Assembly (NCBI GenBank): GCA_947453205.1
Contig: CANGFT010000005.1
Coordinates: forward strand, 62,001 to 126,000
DNA length: 64,000 nucleotides
Source: Beijerinckiaceae bacterium
GTDB taxonomy: Bacteria; Pseudomonadota; Alphaproteobacteria; Rhizobiales; Beijerinckiaceae
Reading direction: 5' to 3'
The position numbers and the translations under genes were made by a program. Positions 28,607-38,327 of this stretch are shown here, piece after piece (position 1 is the first letter of the stretch; every line of letters starts with the position of its first letter). The notes below the pieces were generated by a model that was given only the letters and a program-made list of their open reading frames with translations, was not told the DNA's origin and made no database searches.

Positions 28607-30303
28607 CAAAGACGCCCCTTCCTGTCTGCGCTTCCGTTCGCAGCAAATCTCAACAAGACGACGGCGCCCATCAGCAGCAACGTCTGCAACACGCCAAACG
28701 CGGCTGAAATTCCATAGGGCTTGTACTCCATGATCCTGATGAGCGCGATCGACAGGGTTTCCGTGCCCAGCGTATAGAGCATCACCGAAGCGCTCACTTC
28801 GCGAATGAATGTCACGAAGAGCAAGATCCAGGTGGAGATCATTCCCGGCGCGAGAAGCGGAAGCAAAATCTTGCTCATCGCCTGCCACCAGCTTGCGCCA
28901 GACATTCGACCTGACTCATCAAGCTCACGCGACACGGAGAGGACCAGAGCCTCCATGTTGCTGAGGCCGGTCGGCAGATAATGGACGATATAGGCGAACA
29001 TGATGATCCAGATCGTCGCGTAAAGCGGCGTGCTGATGAAACCGACGAGGAAGCCAAGACCCAGCACAATGCCGGGAATGGCGACCGGAAGCGAGGAGAT
29101 GAACGAGATCATCCTGCGCCCGGGCAATCTCGTTTTCTGGACGATCAGCGCCAGAAGGAAGCAGACGCCCACAGCGATCGTGGCTCCGAGCGACGAGATG
29201 ATCAGACTGTTGGAAAAGCCCCGACGGGCCGCATCTTCGATGAAAAGCACGGCGCGATAATTTTCGAGCGTTGAACGGCCCCATTCAAACGAGCCGGTCC
29301 ATGCGTCTTGCAACGAGACGGCGCAAAGGGCTGCAAAAGGAAGGCCGATCAACAAGACGTAAAGCAGATTGACGCCGAAGCCGAACCAGCGCCATTTGCC
29401 AAGTTTGAGAGGGCGCGGCCGATACCCCTTGCCGGTAATCGTGGCGAAGGACTTGTTCTTGAGAAACTTGACTTGCAGAACGATCAGCATCGCCGTGAAG
29501 ATGAAGAGCAGCAGGCTCAGGAGCGCCGCTGTCGGATAATCCGTCGGATAATCGTTCATCGCGCGGTAGATGATCGTCGACACCGTCGTAATGTGGCCGG
29601 GGGTCCCCAGAACCTGCGGCACGCCGAATATGCCCGCGCAGGTCACGAACACGAGCATGAAAGATGACAGGATCGCCGGCGCCGATAGCGGCAGCGTCAC
29701 TTTAAATGCTGTATTCAGGATCGAAGATCCCGCCATGCGCGCGGCCTCTTCCAGCGAGGCGTCCATGCTTCTGAGGCTTTCCAATGTGAAGAGATAGATG
29801 TAAGGCGCGTAAAAAAGTCCCAACACAAAGCCGATGCCGGTGATGGAATATATGTTCACCAAGGGCGACGCGCCGAACAAGGGCTCCAGCCACTTGTTCA
29901 GCAACCCTATCTTTGGCGACGCGATCACCTGCCAGCTCAAAGCGCCCACGACGCTTGAAAGATAGAAAGGCAGCATATTCAGGGGATCGAATATCCGGGC
30001 GAAGGGCATATCCGTGCGCGCGACCAGCCAGGCGAGGCTCACCCCGAGCGAGCCGGCGATAGCCGTCGCAAGACAGCTGATCTTGAGGGTGTTCACGATC
30101 GCGAGCCCCACATCGGCGTCGGTCAGGACGCTGTGGGCATGGGTGATGAACCCCTCCGAAGACTCAGCGATCGATTCATAGAGGATCATCAGCATCGGAT
30201 AGATGATGCTGATGATCAGGAGTGTGTAGATCAGACCTGAAAGGATCCGTCTTTGCACTTTCTGGCCGCCGCCACCCGGCGTCGCCGCGACTGTGACGGT
30301 CAT
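28606..30303 (-). CDS. ABC transporter permease (two fused permease domains, FbpB-like)
   Basis: 565 aa; two EAA-like loops (DASLEEAARMAGSSILNTAFKVTLPL; SRELDESGRMSGASWWQAMSKILLPLLAPG). Confidence 0.92.
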   Translation of the reverse strand: MTVTVAATPGGGGQKVQRRILSGLIYTLLIISIIYPMLMILYESIAESSEGFITHAHSVLTDADVGLAIVNTLKISCLATAIAGSLGVSLAWLVARTDMPFARIFDPLNMLPFYLSSVVGALSWQVIASPKIGLLNKWLEPLFGASPLVNIYSITGIGFVLGLFYAPYIYLFTLESLRSMDASLEEAARMAGSSILNTAFKVTLPLSAPAILSSFMLVFVTCAGIFGVPQVLGTPGHITTVSTIIYRAMNDYPTDYPTAALLSLLLFIFTAMLIVLQVKFLKNKSFATITGKGYRPRPLKLGKWRWFGFGVNLLYVLLIGLPFAALCAVSLQDAWTGSFEWGRSTLENYRAVLFIEDAARRGFSNSLIISSLGATIAVGVCFLLALIVQKTRLPGRRMISFISSLPVAIPGIVLGLGFLVGFISTPLYATIWIIMFAYIVHYLPTGLSNMEALVLSVSRELDESGRMSGASWWQAMSKILLPLLAPGMISTWILLFVTFIREVSASVMLYTLGTETLSIALIRIMEYKPYGISAAFGVLQTLLLMGAVVLLRFAANGSADRKGRL

Positions 30304-31421
30304 CCTGCCTTGCCTATGCCGGCCTTCTTGAGGAGATCGCGAATCTTCTTGATGCTGTCAGGCGTGCTGGTGTCCCAATCCATGGAAATCGCCTTTACGT
30401 CCTCCCAGGTGGGGAAAAGTTCAGGATCGGACGTTTTTACGCCCGGGCGGCCGAAGAAGAGCTCGGCCCCTGAGTTCTTGATCGTCTCGACCCCATGGGC
30501 GCTTCGCACGAAGTCCATAAAGAGGCGTGAAGCGTTGGGATGGGGCGCCTTTTTCAGGATCACGGGCGTATCGGGCATCAGCAGGACGCCTTCGCTTGGA
30601 AACACCAGCTTCACATCGATTTTCTGGTTCCGCAGGATGCTGGCGTTCTTGCCGTGGCCCATGAGCGTGATGGGAAATTCGCCCGACCCGACCCAGCTGC
30701 GGCCTTCCGCCGTTTTTGAAAAATAGACGGGCTTTACGATCTTGCCGAGCTTGTAGAAGAATTCGTCGCCATTCGTGCGGCGGATGCTCTCGGCCATCTC
30801 CGCGAAGGAAAAGGACTGGTTGACGTCGCCCAGCGACACCATGCCTTCAAACCGCGGGTCGAGAAAATCATTCCAGCTCTTTGGCTCGAAATTTGTGATT
30901 CCCTTCTGCTCCAGGACTTTCACGTTATACATGGGCTGATAGGTGCGCGCGTCCGAAGCCCAATAGCCGTCGAGCGACAAGCCCGCTTTTTTGGAAAGGG
31001 TGTACTGGTCATAATAGGGCGAGTGATATTGCAAGACCTCACCGCGTCGGTGCAGATCCTTGAACCAGGACCAGGCGGACGCCCAGACAATATCGAAATT
31101 CGTCTTGTTGGCCTTGATCTGCTGCTCGACCTGGGTCGCGAGCGGCCCCGAGCCGACGAATGAATATTCCATCTTGAGGTCAGGCAGACCGTAATAGAGT
31201 TTGAATTCGTCCTGAATCTTGCGAGCCTCCTCGGGCTCGATGAACACGCCAGCCCAGTGAAAGCTGCCTTCTTTTTTGGCCTCTTCGATCAGTTTGAGCA
31301 CGCGCTCGCGCTCAGCCGCGTTCTGCTCATTTTTAATGATCGGCGCAGGATCGTCAGCGAAGGCCGGCGACGCGCAGACCAGGCCCACCAACATCAGTGC
31401 GCTGCAAAAATTCTTCAACAT
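30300..31421 (-). CDS. ABC transporter extracellular substrate-binding protein (AfuA/FbpA-like)
   Basis: 373 aa; signal peptide; overlaps permease by 4 nt. Confidence 0.88.
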   Translation of the reverse strand: MLKNFCSALMLVGLVCASPAFADDPAPIIKNEQNAAERERVLKLIEEAKKEGSFHWAGVFIEPEEARKIQDEFKLYYGLPDLKMEYSFVGSGPLATQVEQQIKANKTNFDIVWASAWSWFKDLHRRGEVLQYHSPYYDQYTLSKKAGLSLDGYWASDARTYQPMYNVKVLEQKGITNFEPKSWNDFLDPRFEGMVSLGDVNQSFSFAEMAESIRRTNGDEFFYKLGKIVKPVYFSKTAEGRSWVGSGEFPITLMGHGKNASILRNQKIDVKLVFPSEGVLLMPDTPVILKKAPHPNASRLFMDFVRSAHGVETIKNSGAELFFGRPGVKTSDPELFPTWEDVKAISMDWDTSTPDSIKKIRDLLKKAGIGKAG

Positions 31422-31444
31422 CGCGGGCTCCTCCCCAAAGGCGC

Positions 31445-32662
31445 TCAGTATTTTGCTTTATAACGATCCGGAATTTCCAGATTGAAGACTTTGGCTGCGT
31501 TTCCGCCGAGAATGTTTCGTTTGCTCTGCTCGGTCAGGAAGGGCAAGTCAAACACGCGGGACGGCACGTCGAAATCCCAGTGCGGCCAATCCGAGGCGTA
31601 AAGCAACTGCGTTTCAGCTTTGATCGCCTCCAGCGTCCCCTCCAGCAATTTCATGTTGGTGGCTTCCATCGGCTGCACCGTGTAGAACATATCCTGCATG
31701 TATTCGCTGGGAAGCCGCTTCAGCAGCGGCGCTTCGGACACGCGCATCAGATATTCGTGATCGAGCCTTTGCATCAGGAAAGGCACCCAGGCCAGACCGC
31801 TTTCGATCCACATCACCTTGAGTTTGGGGAAGCGTTCCGGCAAGCCGTTGATCACCCAATTCGTCAGGTGGACCATATTGCTCAGGACGAAACTGAGCGC
31901 ATGCATCGACAAGAAACGGTTGAGCTGCTTGGTGTACTCGTTGTTCCAGTTGTGATGTGCATGGAAGCCGATGGGCATGCCCGCTTCCTCAAGCATGGAA
32001 TAGACCCGCATGTATTCATTCGCGTGCACAGGCTGGTAGCGTGTGCTCGTCACAAGGAAGCCTACCACGCCTTTGGCGCCGATGAACCGCTTGACCATCG
32101 CTTCAGCAGCTTCGGGCGTGTTGAAGGGAAGATAGAGCATCGCCTTCATTCGTGGTTCGTGAGGCAGAACATGCTCGACGATCCAGCGGTTGTAGGCGAT
32201 GGCCAGTTCGACTTCCATTTCCCGAACCGGATGCATCCCAAGGAACAGCAGCGCGCTGGGGAAGAAGACCTGATAGCTGAGGCCCATGGCGTCTATGGCG
32301 CGGCGGGCCAGGGTCACCACCCGGGGGACCGACTTGTCATCGATCTTTTCCTGCAGGGCGGCGCCATGGGGAATGCGGCCTCCGACGTGCTGCAATTGAA
32401 GGCCGGGGGTCGAATTGATATAGGCGCCGCGTCCGGTTCCGCCCCCGAAGAAAGCCGCCGCCTCGCGTGTGGCGTCGTTCTCGATATACTTCAGGATTTC
32501 CGGCCACGCCTCTGCGTCGCCGATGTGCGAATCCACGTCGACGATGAAATAATCATCCATGCGACGCTCAGTCGATTGCTGCCCCACCTTTGCGAGGATA
32601 TCGCCGGAATGAGTGAAAGCATCGATGATCGGAAGCTCTGATATTTTGTGCTGATCGGACAT
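31445..32662 (-). CDS. Amidohydrolase family (PF04909-type) protein
   Basis: 405 aa; YFIVDVDSHIGDAEAWPEI, IGFHAHHNW, LLYASDWPHWDFD. Confidence 0.85.
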   Translation of the reverse strand: MSDQHKISELPIIDAFTHSGDILAKVGQQSTERRMDDYFIVDVDSHIGDAEAWPEILKYIENDATREAAAFFGGGTGRGAYINSTPGLQLQHVGGRIPHGAALQEKIDDKSVPRVVTLARRAIDAMGLSYQVFFPSALLFLGMHPVREMEVELAIAYNRWIVEHVLPHEPRMKAMLYLPFNTPEAAEAMVKRFIGAKGVVGFLVTSTRYQPVHANEYMRVYSMLEEAGMPIGFHAHHNWNNEYTKQLNRFLSMHALSFVLSNMVHLTNWVINGLPERFPKLKVMWIESGLAWVPFLMQRLDHEYLMRVSEAPLLKRLPSEYMQDMFYTVQPMEATNMKLLEGTLEAIKAETQLLYASDWPHWDFDVPSRVFDLPFLTEQSKRNILGGNAAKVFNLEIPDRYKAKY

Positions 32663-32689
32663 ATGTGTCTCCCCACCCCTCGACCGGGT

Positions 32690-33007
32690 CTAGTCTCTCG
32701 GACGCGACGCCCACATCGAAAGGTCAAACAGATTCAAATTCACAACGTGCATGAGCTCCACCGTAAGCACCGCAGCCTCTGTCGCGGTGATGTTGGCGTC
32801 ATCGCGAACGGGAGAAAAATGCGACCGGCGCGCATCGATCTTGGCCGAATAGAGCTTTAGGGCTGCTGACATGAGGTTCTGGATGGCCGCATCGCTGACC
32901 TCGGCCGCACGACCCGCGCGGTCGATCGCTTGAGCCGCATGCCAAACGCCCTGCGTGCGCGCCTCAAATTCGCCGGCGATGACGCCGTCCAGCTCAGAGG
33001 GTGACAT
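32690..33007 (-). CDS. Small uncharacterised protein, co-transcribed with Rieske protein
   Basis: 105 aa; overlaps upstream Rieske CDS by 14 nt in the same operon; family not recognised. Confidence 0.7.
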   Translation of the reverse strand: MSPSELDGVIAGEFEARTQGVWHAAQAIDRAGRAAEVSDAAIQNLMSAALKLYSAKIDARRSHFSPVRDDANITATEAAVLTVELMHVVNLNLFDLSMWASRPRD

Positions 33008-33359
33008 AAACGCCCCCGTCCCGAACGGTCACAGGATAGCCTTTCAGCCTCAACCCGCCGGCGCCGTCATAACGCCCCGTGCGAACGTCGAACTCATAGC
33101 CATGCCAGGGACAGATGATGTTCAGGCTGTCATCTTTGTAATGAATGCCAAGGCTTTGCTTGTCTTCGGTGAGGCGCTCTTCGACACCTTTCATCAATTT
33201 GCCCTGACAGGCCGGTCCGCCCTGGTGGGGGCAATGATTGCGCCAGGCGTAGATGTCGGTCCCGACCTGGAAAATCCCGATCTCCACGCCATCGACTGAA
33301 ACGACCTTGCGGCGCGCCTCCAACAAATCAGCCTGCCTGACGACAAGAACCTCGGCCAT
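32994..33359 (-). CDS. Rieske 2Fe-2S ferredoxin-like protein
   Basis: Start MAEVLVVRQ at 33359; CPHQGGPACQG ... IICPWHGYEFDVRTGRY with unusually long CxH-CxxH spacing. Confidence 0.88.
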   Translation of the reverse strand: MAEVLVVRQADLLEARRKVVSVDGVEIGIFQVGTDIYAWRNHCPHQGGPACQGKLMKGVEERLTEDKQSLGIHYKDDSLNIICPWHGYEFDVRTGRYDGAGGLRLKGYPVTVRDGGVYVTL

Positions 33360-33419
33360 GCCCGCTCCCCCGGAGATCATCATGCCTTGAACCTATTGAT
33401 CTGGATCAATATAGACAAA

Positions 33420-33446
33420 TGCTATTTTACTATCTCTGAAATAGCA
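33420..33446. promoter_or_regulatory. Candidate LysR operator (TGCTATTT-N11-AAATAGCA)
   Basis: Perfect 8-bp inverted repeat in the divergent region just before the LysR start. Confidence 0.5.
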
Positions 33447-33459
33447 AAAAGGCATCGAA

Positions 33460-34380
33460 ATGGACGTCACCAGCCTCCGCTCTTTCATCAAGGTGGCGGA
33501 AATTGGCAGCATCACCCATGCAGCCGAACTGCTGCATCAGGCCCAGCCGTCTCTTACGCGGCGCATTCACGGGCTGGAAGAAGACCTCGGCGTCAAACTG
33601 TTCGCACGGGTGAACCGCGGCGTGCGCCTCACTGAGGCGGGCGAGCGATTGCTGGAAGGCGCGGTCCGCATTCTTCAGGAAATCGACCACCTGCGCGATG
33701 ATGTGGCTGCCAAAGAAATCGTGCCGCGCGGAACGGTCGTGCTTGGAATCACGCCCACGCTGTGTCCTGTCATTTTGCCGAAACTGATCACCGCAGTCGC
33801 CGCTTTTCCGCAGATCGACCTGAAGATCGAGCAACGCGGCAGCCTTGCTCTTCCCGAGAGCATTCTGAATGGGCAGATCGACCTTGGCGTTCTCGCGGAT
33901 ATGACGAAGAACCGGCTGCTCGACCGCACCGAGGTCGCACGGGAGGAGATGGTTCTGGTGACCGGCGCCCGGTTCGCCGGGATCGAAGGCGAGATCGTCG
34001 ACTGGCGCACGCTTTCAAGCCTTCCATTGATGCTCACCCACACCATTCGCCTGATCATGCAGAAATTGATGGCTTCGAAAGCCGCGCACCTCAATATCCA
34101 GGCCGAAATCAACAGCCTGGAGGCGCTGCGCGTTCTCGTGCAGGAGAACCATTGCGCGACCATCTTGCCCTATTCCTTCTGCCGCCGGGAATATCTGATG
34201 GGCCTCTTCAGGGTTCACCGCATTCTCGACGACAACATGCAGCGAAGACTTGTCATAGCCACTGCAAGATCCCGGCAGAAAGCACCCGCCGTGACACGCA
34301 TCGCTGCGCTTTGTTCCGATATTTTTTCTGATCTGGATGCACAAGGGATGTTCAAGAACGAACTTCAGGCCGCAAAGTGA
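33460..34380 (+). CDS. LysR-family transcriptional regulator
   Basis: LRSFIKVAEIGSITHAAELLHQAQPSLTRRIHGLEEDLGVKLFARVNRGVRLTEAG. Confidence 0.95.
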   Translation: MDVTSLRSFIKVAEIGSITHAAELLHQAQPSLTRRIHGLEEDLGVKLFARVNRGVRLTEAGERLLEGAVRILQEIDHLRDDVAAKEIVPRGTVVLGITPTLCPVILPKLITAVAAFPQIDLKIEQRGSLALPESILNGQIDLGVLADMTKNRLLDRTEVAREEMVLVTGARFAGIEGEIVDWRTLSSLPLMLTHTIRLIMQKLMASKAAHLNIQAEINSLEALRVLVQENHCATILPYSFCRREYLMGLFRVHRILDDNMQRRLVIATARSRQKAPAVTRIAALCSDIFSDLDAQGMFKNELQAAK

Positions 34381-34911
34381 GCGGTCCGGAAGCGGTCGAC
34401 GCCACAAATGCAATAAGCTGCGGCGCGCGGTAGCATTACTTGCTTCGCCGGAACATCCGCTGTTTGAACCTCGTTTCTGGCGTCAGGTCGTCACGCCTGC
34501 GCCGTCCACCGAAAACCGAGCCGCTCGGAAGCATGACATGGCCGACCGCAGAAAATTCGTGGCCGTTTGTCCGGCGTGTCTCGCCCACGTTCCCGCGCTG
34601 GGGCGGCCGGATGACGCTTTTCGATGAAAAGGGCCTCAAGGGTTGAACCCCGGTTGGAGACGCCAACATCTCCTTCAAAGATCGGGTCGTACAAGCCTAC
34701 CCCGGGCGACGGCCACCTCATGTGGCAGGAGGCATGTGCGGACTTCGACCTGCGCGCACACTCTGGATCGACGCCAATTCGAAACGTCGAACTTCGCCGC
34801 ATTGATTGCCGAGCCGACCAGGCGCCAGGGCTCGCCTATGGAATGGCCCTTGCGCTCAGATGCGCCCATACAAAAACCACTCCGCATGGTGATTTTTGAT
34901 TGCAATCATTC

Positions 34912-34974
34912 GCTGCGGGGACCCGAAACAACCGAGAGTAGAGCTGCTTTATTTGAGACGGAGCGGAGTTATCG
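34912..34974. repeat. IS-end-like repeat, copy A
   Basis: GCTGCGGGGACCCGAAACAACCGAGAGTAGAGCTGCTTTATTTGAGACGGAGC aligns well with the copy at 61541. Confidence 0.55.
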
Positions 34975-35142
34975 TGGGAGGTCACAGTCATCCATTACCC
35001 ATCTGCCCGAAGCCTGACGATGCAAGTTGACGAGGACCTTCGCACCAAAGCAGGCGCCGCTTTGCATCGAGCCCCATAAATTCCCTCACATTTTTGGCCG
35101 ATCATTTGCGTACTCTACGCAAAATTACGCCAGATCTAAGAG

Positions 35143-36180
35143 TTACTGTGCCGACAAGACCTCCTTCATCCGAGCCAGCAAAGCCGGCGGCGTCTTGCTC
35201 AGCTCCATCAAACGCTGCTGTAATTCAGCGCCGGTCATGGGGTTGAGATCAGCGCCGGACGTGGCGATTTCCGCCTTCAATTCGGGATCGTTCATGGCGG
35301 CGTCGAAAGCGGCGCGCAGTTCAGCGATCCGGATCGGCGGCAATCCGGGCGGCGCCAGGAAAGAACGACCAACGATGTCCTGCCCACTCGCATAAAGCGT
35401 GAGGATCTGCTTCCCCTCGTCGGTCTTGGCGATCTCCGCCGCGGCTGGCACATCCGGCAATTCCGCAAGCCGCTTGCTGGAATGCAGCAGCAAGACATTC
35501 ACGGTCTTATCCCGCAACCAATCCGCTTTTCCCGTCCGCAGCAGATTCCAATCGGTGGTGGCGGCCTCAACCTCACCGCGCTCCATGGCGAGCAAGGAAG
35601 GCGCTGAACCCTGATACCCCGCTACGATCTTGAAGCGGCTGTCGGCGAAGGCGTTCAAGAGCATGGAATAGCCGTAAGTCGTCGAGCCCGGTCCTGTCGT
35701 TGCGATCGGGATTTCCCGCTTGCTCAGGTCGGCCGCTGATTTCACGTTGGAGGTGTTCCAGGTCATGATGACGCCGACGACGTCGCTGACCCGCCCGACC
35801 CAGTTGAACTGCTCCGTCTTGTACCTGACCGCCGGATTGCCGAGCACCTCCTCGAGCCAGAGCGAAAGAGTGACGATGCCGATCGCGGTCCCATCACGAG
35901 GCGCGATGGTGAAAAGGTGGTTCGCAGCCCTCAAGCCGCCAGCGCCCGGCATCGAACTGACGATTACGGTCGGGTTGCCTGGGAGGTGCTTGCCGATATG
36001 ACGAGACAACAGGCGACCATAAAAATCGTAGCTGGCTCCAGGTTCGAACCCTACAAAGATAGTGAGGGTCTTTCCCTTGTAGAACTCTTGCGCGCTCGCC
36101 GCGATCGGCCCTGCCGACGACATCGTCAGGGCCATGATCAAGAGGGCTGAGGCTGCGTGGCGCTTAATCCAAGATGTCAT
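35143..36180 (-). CDS. TctC-family substrate-binding protein
   Basis: Start MTSWIKRHAASALLIMALTMSSAGP at 36180; FYKGKTLTIFVGFEPGASYDFYGRLLSRHIGKHLPGNPTVIVSSMPGAGGLRAANHL. Confidence 0.9.
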   Translation of the reverse strand: MTSWIKRHAASALLIMALTMSSAGPIAASAQEFYKGKTLTIFVGFEPGASYDFYGRLLSRHIGKHLPGNPTVIVSSMPGAGGLRAANHLFTIAPRDGTAIGIVTLSLWLEEVLGNPAVRYKTEQFNWVGRVSDVVGVIMTWNTSNVKSAADLSKREIPIATTGPGSTTYGYSMLLNAFADSRFKIVAGYQGSAPSLLAMERGEVEAATTDWNLLRTGKADWLRDKTVNVLLLHSSKRLAELPDVPAAAEIAKTDEGKQILTLYASGQDIVGRSFLAPPGLPPIRIAELRAAFDAAMNDPELKAEIATSGADLNPMTGAELQQRLMELSKTPPALLARMKEVLSAQ

Positions 36181-36226
36181 GTCTATGATCCTCTCCTGAA
36201 AGCACTGATGTGATGATGAGGTCGGG

Positions 36227-37417
36227 TCAGACCGGAACAAATGTGATGTTGGCCGGATGTGGCTGCGCAGCCCTGAAAGGAGTCGGCGAGAGCTTGCCGT
36301 CTTCACCGATCGAAAGCACAAGGACCTCTGAACTTAGGATCATCGCGACAAGCAAAAACCGACCATCGGGTGAGATGGTGCAATTGCGGGGATTCTTGCC
36401 CTCAAGTTGAATGGTCTGGATGCGCTCAAGCGCGCCTGTTTCCTGATCAATCCTGAAGACTGAAGCCGAATTGATGCCACGCACAAGCGTGTATAGATAT
36501 TCGCCGGACGGATGGACCTTGATCTCCGAGGGCATCATGGTGAGGCTGTCCTCGACGCCCTCAGGAAGCGAGCTTACGAGATGCAGCGGCTCAAGGCCGC
36601 CGTCTTCATCATAGCGAAAAGACGCGATGACTGATTTCGTCTCATAATTGGCGAAGAGCAAAGGAGCGTTTGGGTGGAAGACGCTGCATCGGACGGAAGC
36701 GCCGGGAATGGTGGCGAAGGGGCCATCGCCGCACAGAACCAGTTTGCGCGCGGCATAGTCGATGCGAAACATCAGGATCTGGTCGTTGCCCTTGTCGCCC
36801 ACAAGAAACAGCTTGCCCGAGGGCGACATAGAGACGGAGTGCAAATGGGGATGAGTCTGCTGCTTGAGCGGACCGCCGGCGCCTGTCTGGATGAAGATGT
36901 CGCAGGGATCACCGATGGAGCCATCCTCCGCCAGAGGAAACATGACGATCGAAGCGTCATCATATTCAGAGATCGTCGAATAGCGGCCCGCCTGGTCCCG
37001 CTTCACTTTGGTGACGGGAAAAGACCCGGTGTGATGCGGAACGATGAGATAATTTCCAGTGGGGTCCTGAGCGAGCGACACGGGCAATGCGCCATAGCTC
37101 GGCTGGTGGTTGATTTCGGTGAGATCACCGGTCGTTGCATCTATGGCGAAGGCGAAGACCTGGCCGCCGCCGCCATAGGGCCTGTCGGGAAGCGTCATAT
37201 CCTCGTGGCCGAAATAGATCGCGTTACGCCTCGCGTCGAGCAGGGCGTTGCCGGCCGTGATGTGGTCGTGAACGACCTTGAGCGGCGTCAGTTCTCCCGT
37301 TTCATTATCGAACCGACAAATGCCGATCCCATAACCCGAGGGCTGGGGCATGCCCCAGGTCTGCGGCCGCATCCTGAAGTTGCCAACGTAAACAAAAGAG
37401 TATGACGTATCGGTCAT
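36227..37417 (-). CDS. Lactonase family beta-propeller (6-phosphogluconolactonase/carboxymuconate cyclase-like)
   Basis: Start MTDTSYSFVYVGNF at 37417; repeated HPNAPLLFANYETKSVIASF / HPSGEYLYTLVRGINSASVFRID / SPDGRFLLVAM blades. Confidence 0.87.
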   Translation of the reverse strand: MTDTSYSFVYVGNFRMRPQTWGMPQPSGYGIGICRFDNETGELTPLKVVHDHITAGNALLDARRNAIYFGHEDMTLPDRPYGGGGQVFAFAIDATTGDLTEINHQPSYGALPVSLAQDPTGNYLIVPHHTGSFPVTKVKRDQAGRYSTISEYDDASIVMFPLAEDGSIGDPCDIFIQTGAGGPLKQQTHPHLHSVSMSPSGKLFLVGDKGNDQILMFRIDYAARKLVLCGDGPFATIPGASVRCSVFHPNAPLLFANYETKSVIASFRYDEDGGLEPLHLVSSLPEGVEDSLTMMPSEIKVHPSGEYLYTLVRGINSASVFRIDQETGALERIQTIQLEGKNPRNCTISPDGRFLLVAMILSSEVLVLSIGEDGKLSPTPFRAAQPHPANITFVPV

Positions 37418-37421
37418 CGCC

Positions 37422-38279
37422 TCAGACCCCCTTGAGCATCGAGTAGATGGTGAGGGCCGTTCCGCCGAGGATAAGATCGCGATCAACCTCTGAGAGGTCT
37501 GCGATCAAGTCTCTTGTCACCGCAAGGTTCTCAGCCATCGTTCCTGGCGAACTCGGCCAGTCCGAACCCCACGCGATGCGGCCCGCGCCGAATTCAGCGA
37601 CGACCTTCTTCATGAAGGCCCGGCCGTCAGCCTCGGCCTTGCGAAGAGACGACGGCACTGCGGGCGTGAGTTTGAGATGAATATTCGCAAGTGCGGCCAT
37701 GCCGAACAGGGGCGCCGCCGCAGCAAAGTCCCCGCCGCCCGTCACATCAGCCTGCGCGAAATGGTCGACAAGGATGGGAACATTCGGAAAACGCCGCGCC
37801 AGCGCCACGATCGCGGGAACGCCGGACACGTTGGTGTTGATGCACATGGACAGGCCGCGCTCCCCCATGAGATCCCAGACAGGATAAGTACGGGGATCAT
37901 CAAGGCTGCTGGCGTCGACCGCCTTGGTCGACCCGCCAGTAAAAATGCGGAAGCAGACAACGCCTCGTTCAATCCAGTTCTTCGCGCAGGCGATCGCGTC
38001 AGGCGCCAGCAGATCGATGGAGCCGACGGCGACGCAGCGATCGGGAGCGTGGCGCGCTGCGTCCACCACAAGCGAATTGTCGAAACCATAAACCGTCGAG
38101 GCATGGACGATCGCCGCCTTTTGCACCCCCGCGCGATCCATCTCGGCGAGCAGATCCTCGATGCGCGCGGTGCGGTTCTTCGACCAGTCGGAGCGGACGC
38201 CGAACAAAGGCGAAGGCGGGTAGCGCTCGACATCTGGCGAAATGGTGTGGGGATGAACGTCCACGATTGTGCTTGCCAT
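37422..38279 (-). CDS. Amidohydrolase_2 family protein (LigI-like TIM-barrel)
   Basis: Start MASTIVDVHPHTISPD at 38279; VDVHPH, RIAWGSDWPSSPG; close paralog of 59610-60467. Confidence 0.87.
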   Translation of the reverse strand: MASTIVDVHPHTISPDVERYPPSPLFGVRSDWSKNRTARIEDLLAEMDRAGVQKAAIVHASTVYGFDNSLVVDAARHAPDRCVAVGSIDLLAPDAIACAKNWIERGVVCFRIFTGGSTKAVDASSLDDPRTYPVWDLMGERGLSMCINTNVSGVPAIVALARRFPNVPILVDHFAQADVTGGGDFAAAAPLFGMAALANIHLKLTPAVPSSLRKAEADGRAFMKKVVAEFGAGRIAWGSDWPSSPGTMAENLAVTRDLIADLSEVDRDLILGGTALTIYSMLKGV

Positions 38280-38327
38280 TCGCAGTTTCTCCGATTGAAA
38301 GGGAACACTGGTCAACCGGGCGCTTGT

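Noticed and set aside
34440-35017. Several overlapping 60-124 aa ORFs in the 34.4-35.1 kb gap
   Set aside because: None has a recognisable motif or clear start signal; treated as decayed/intergenic DNA carrying repeat copy A.
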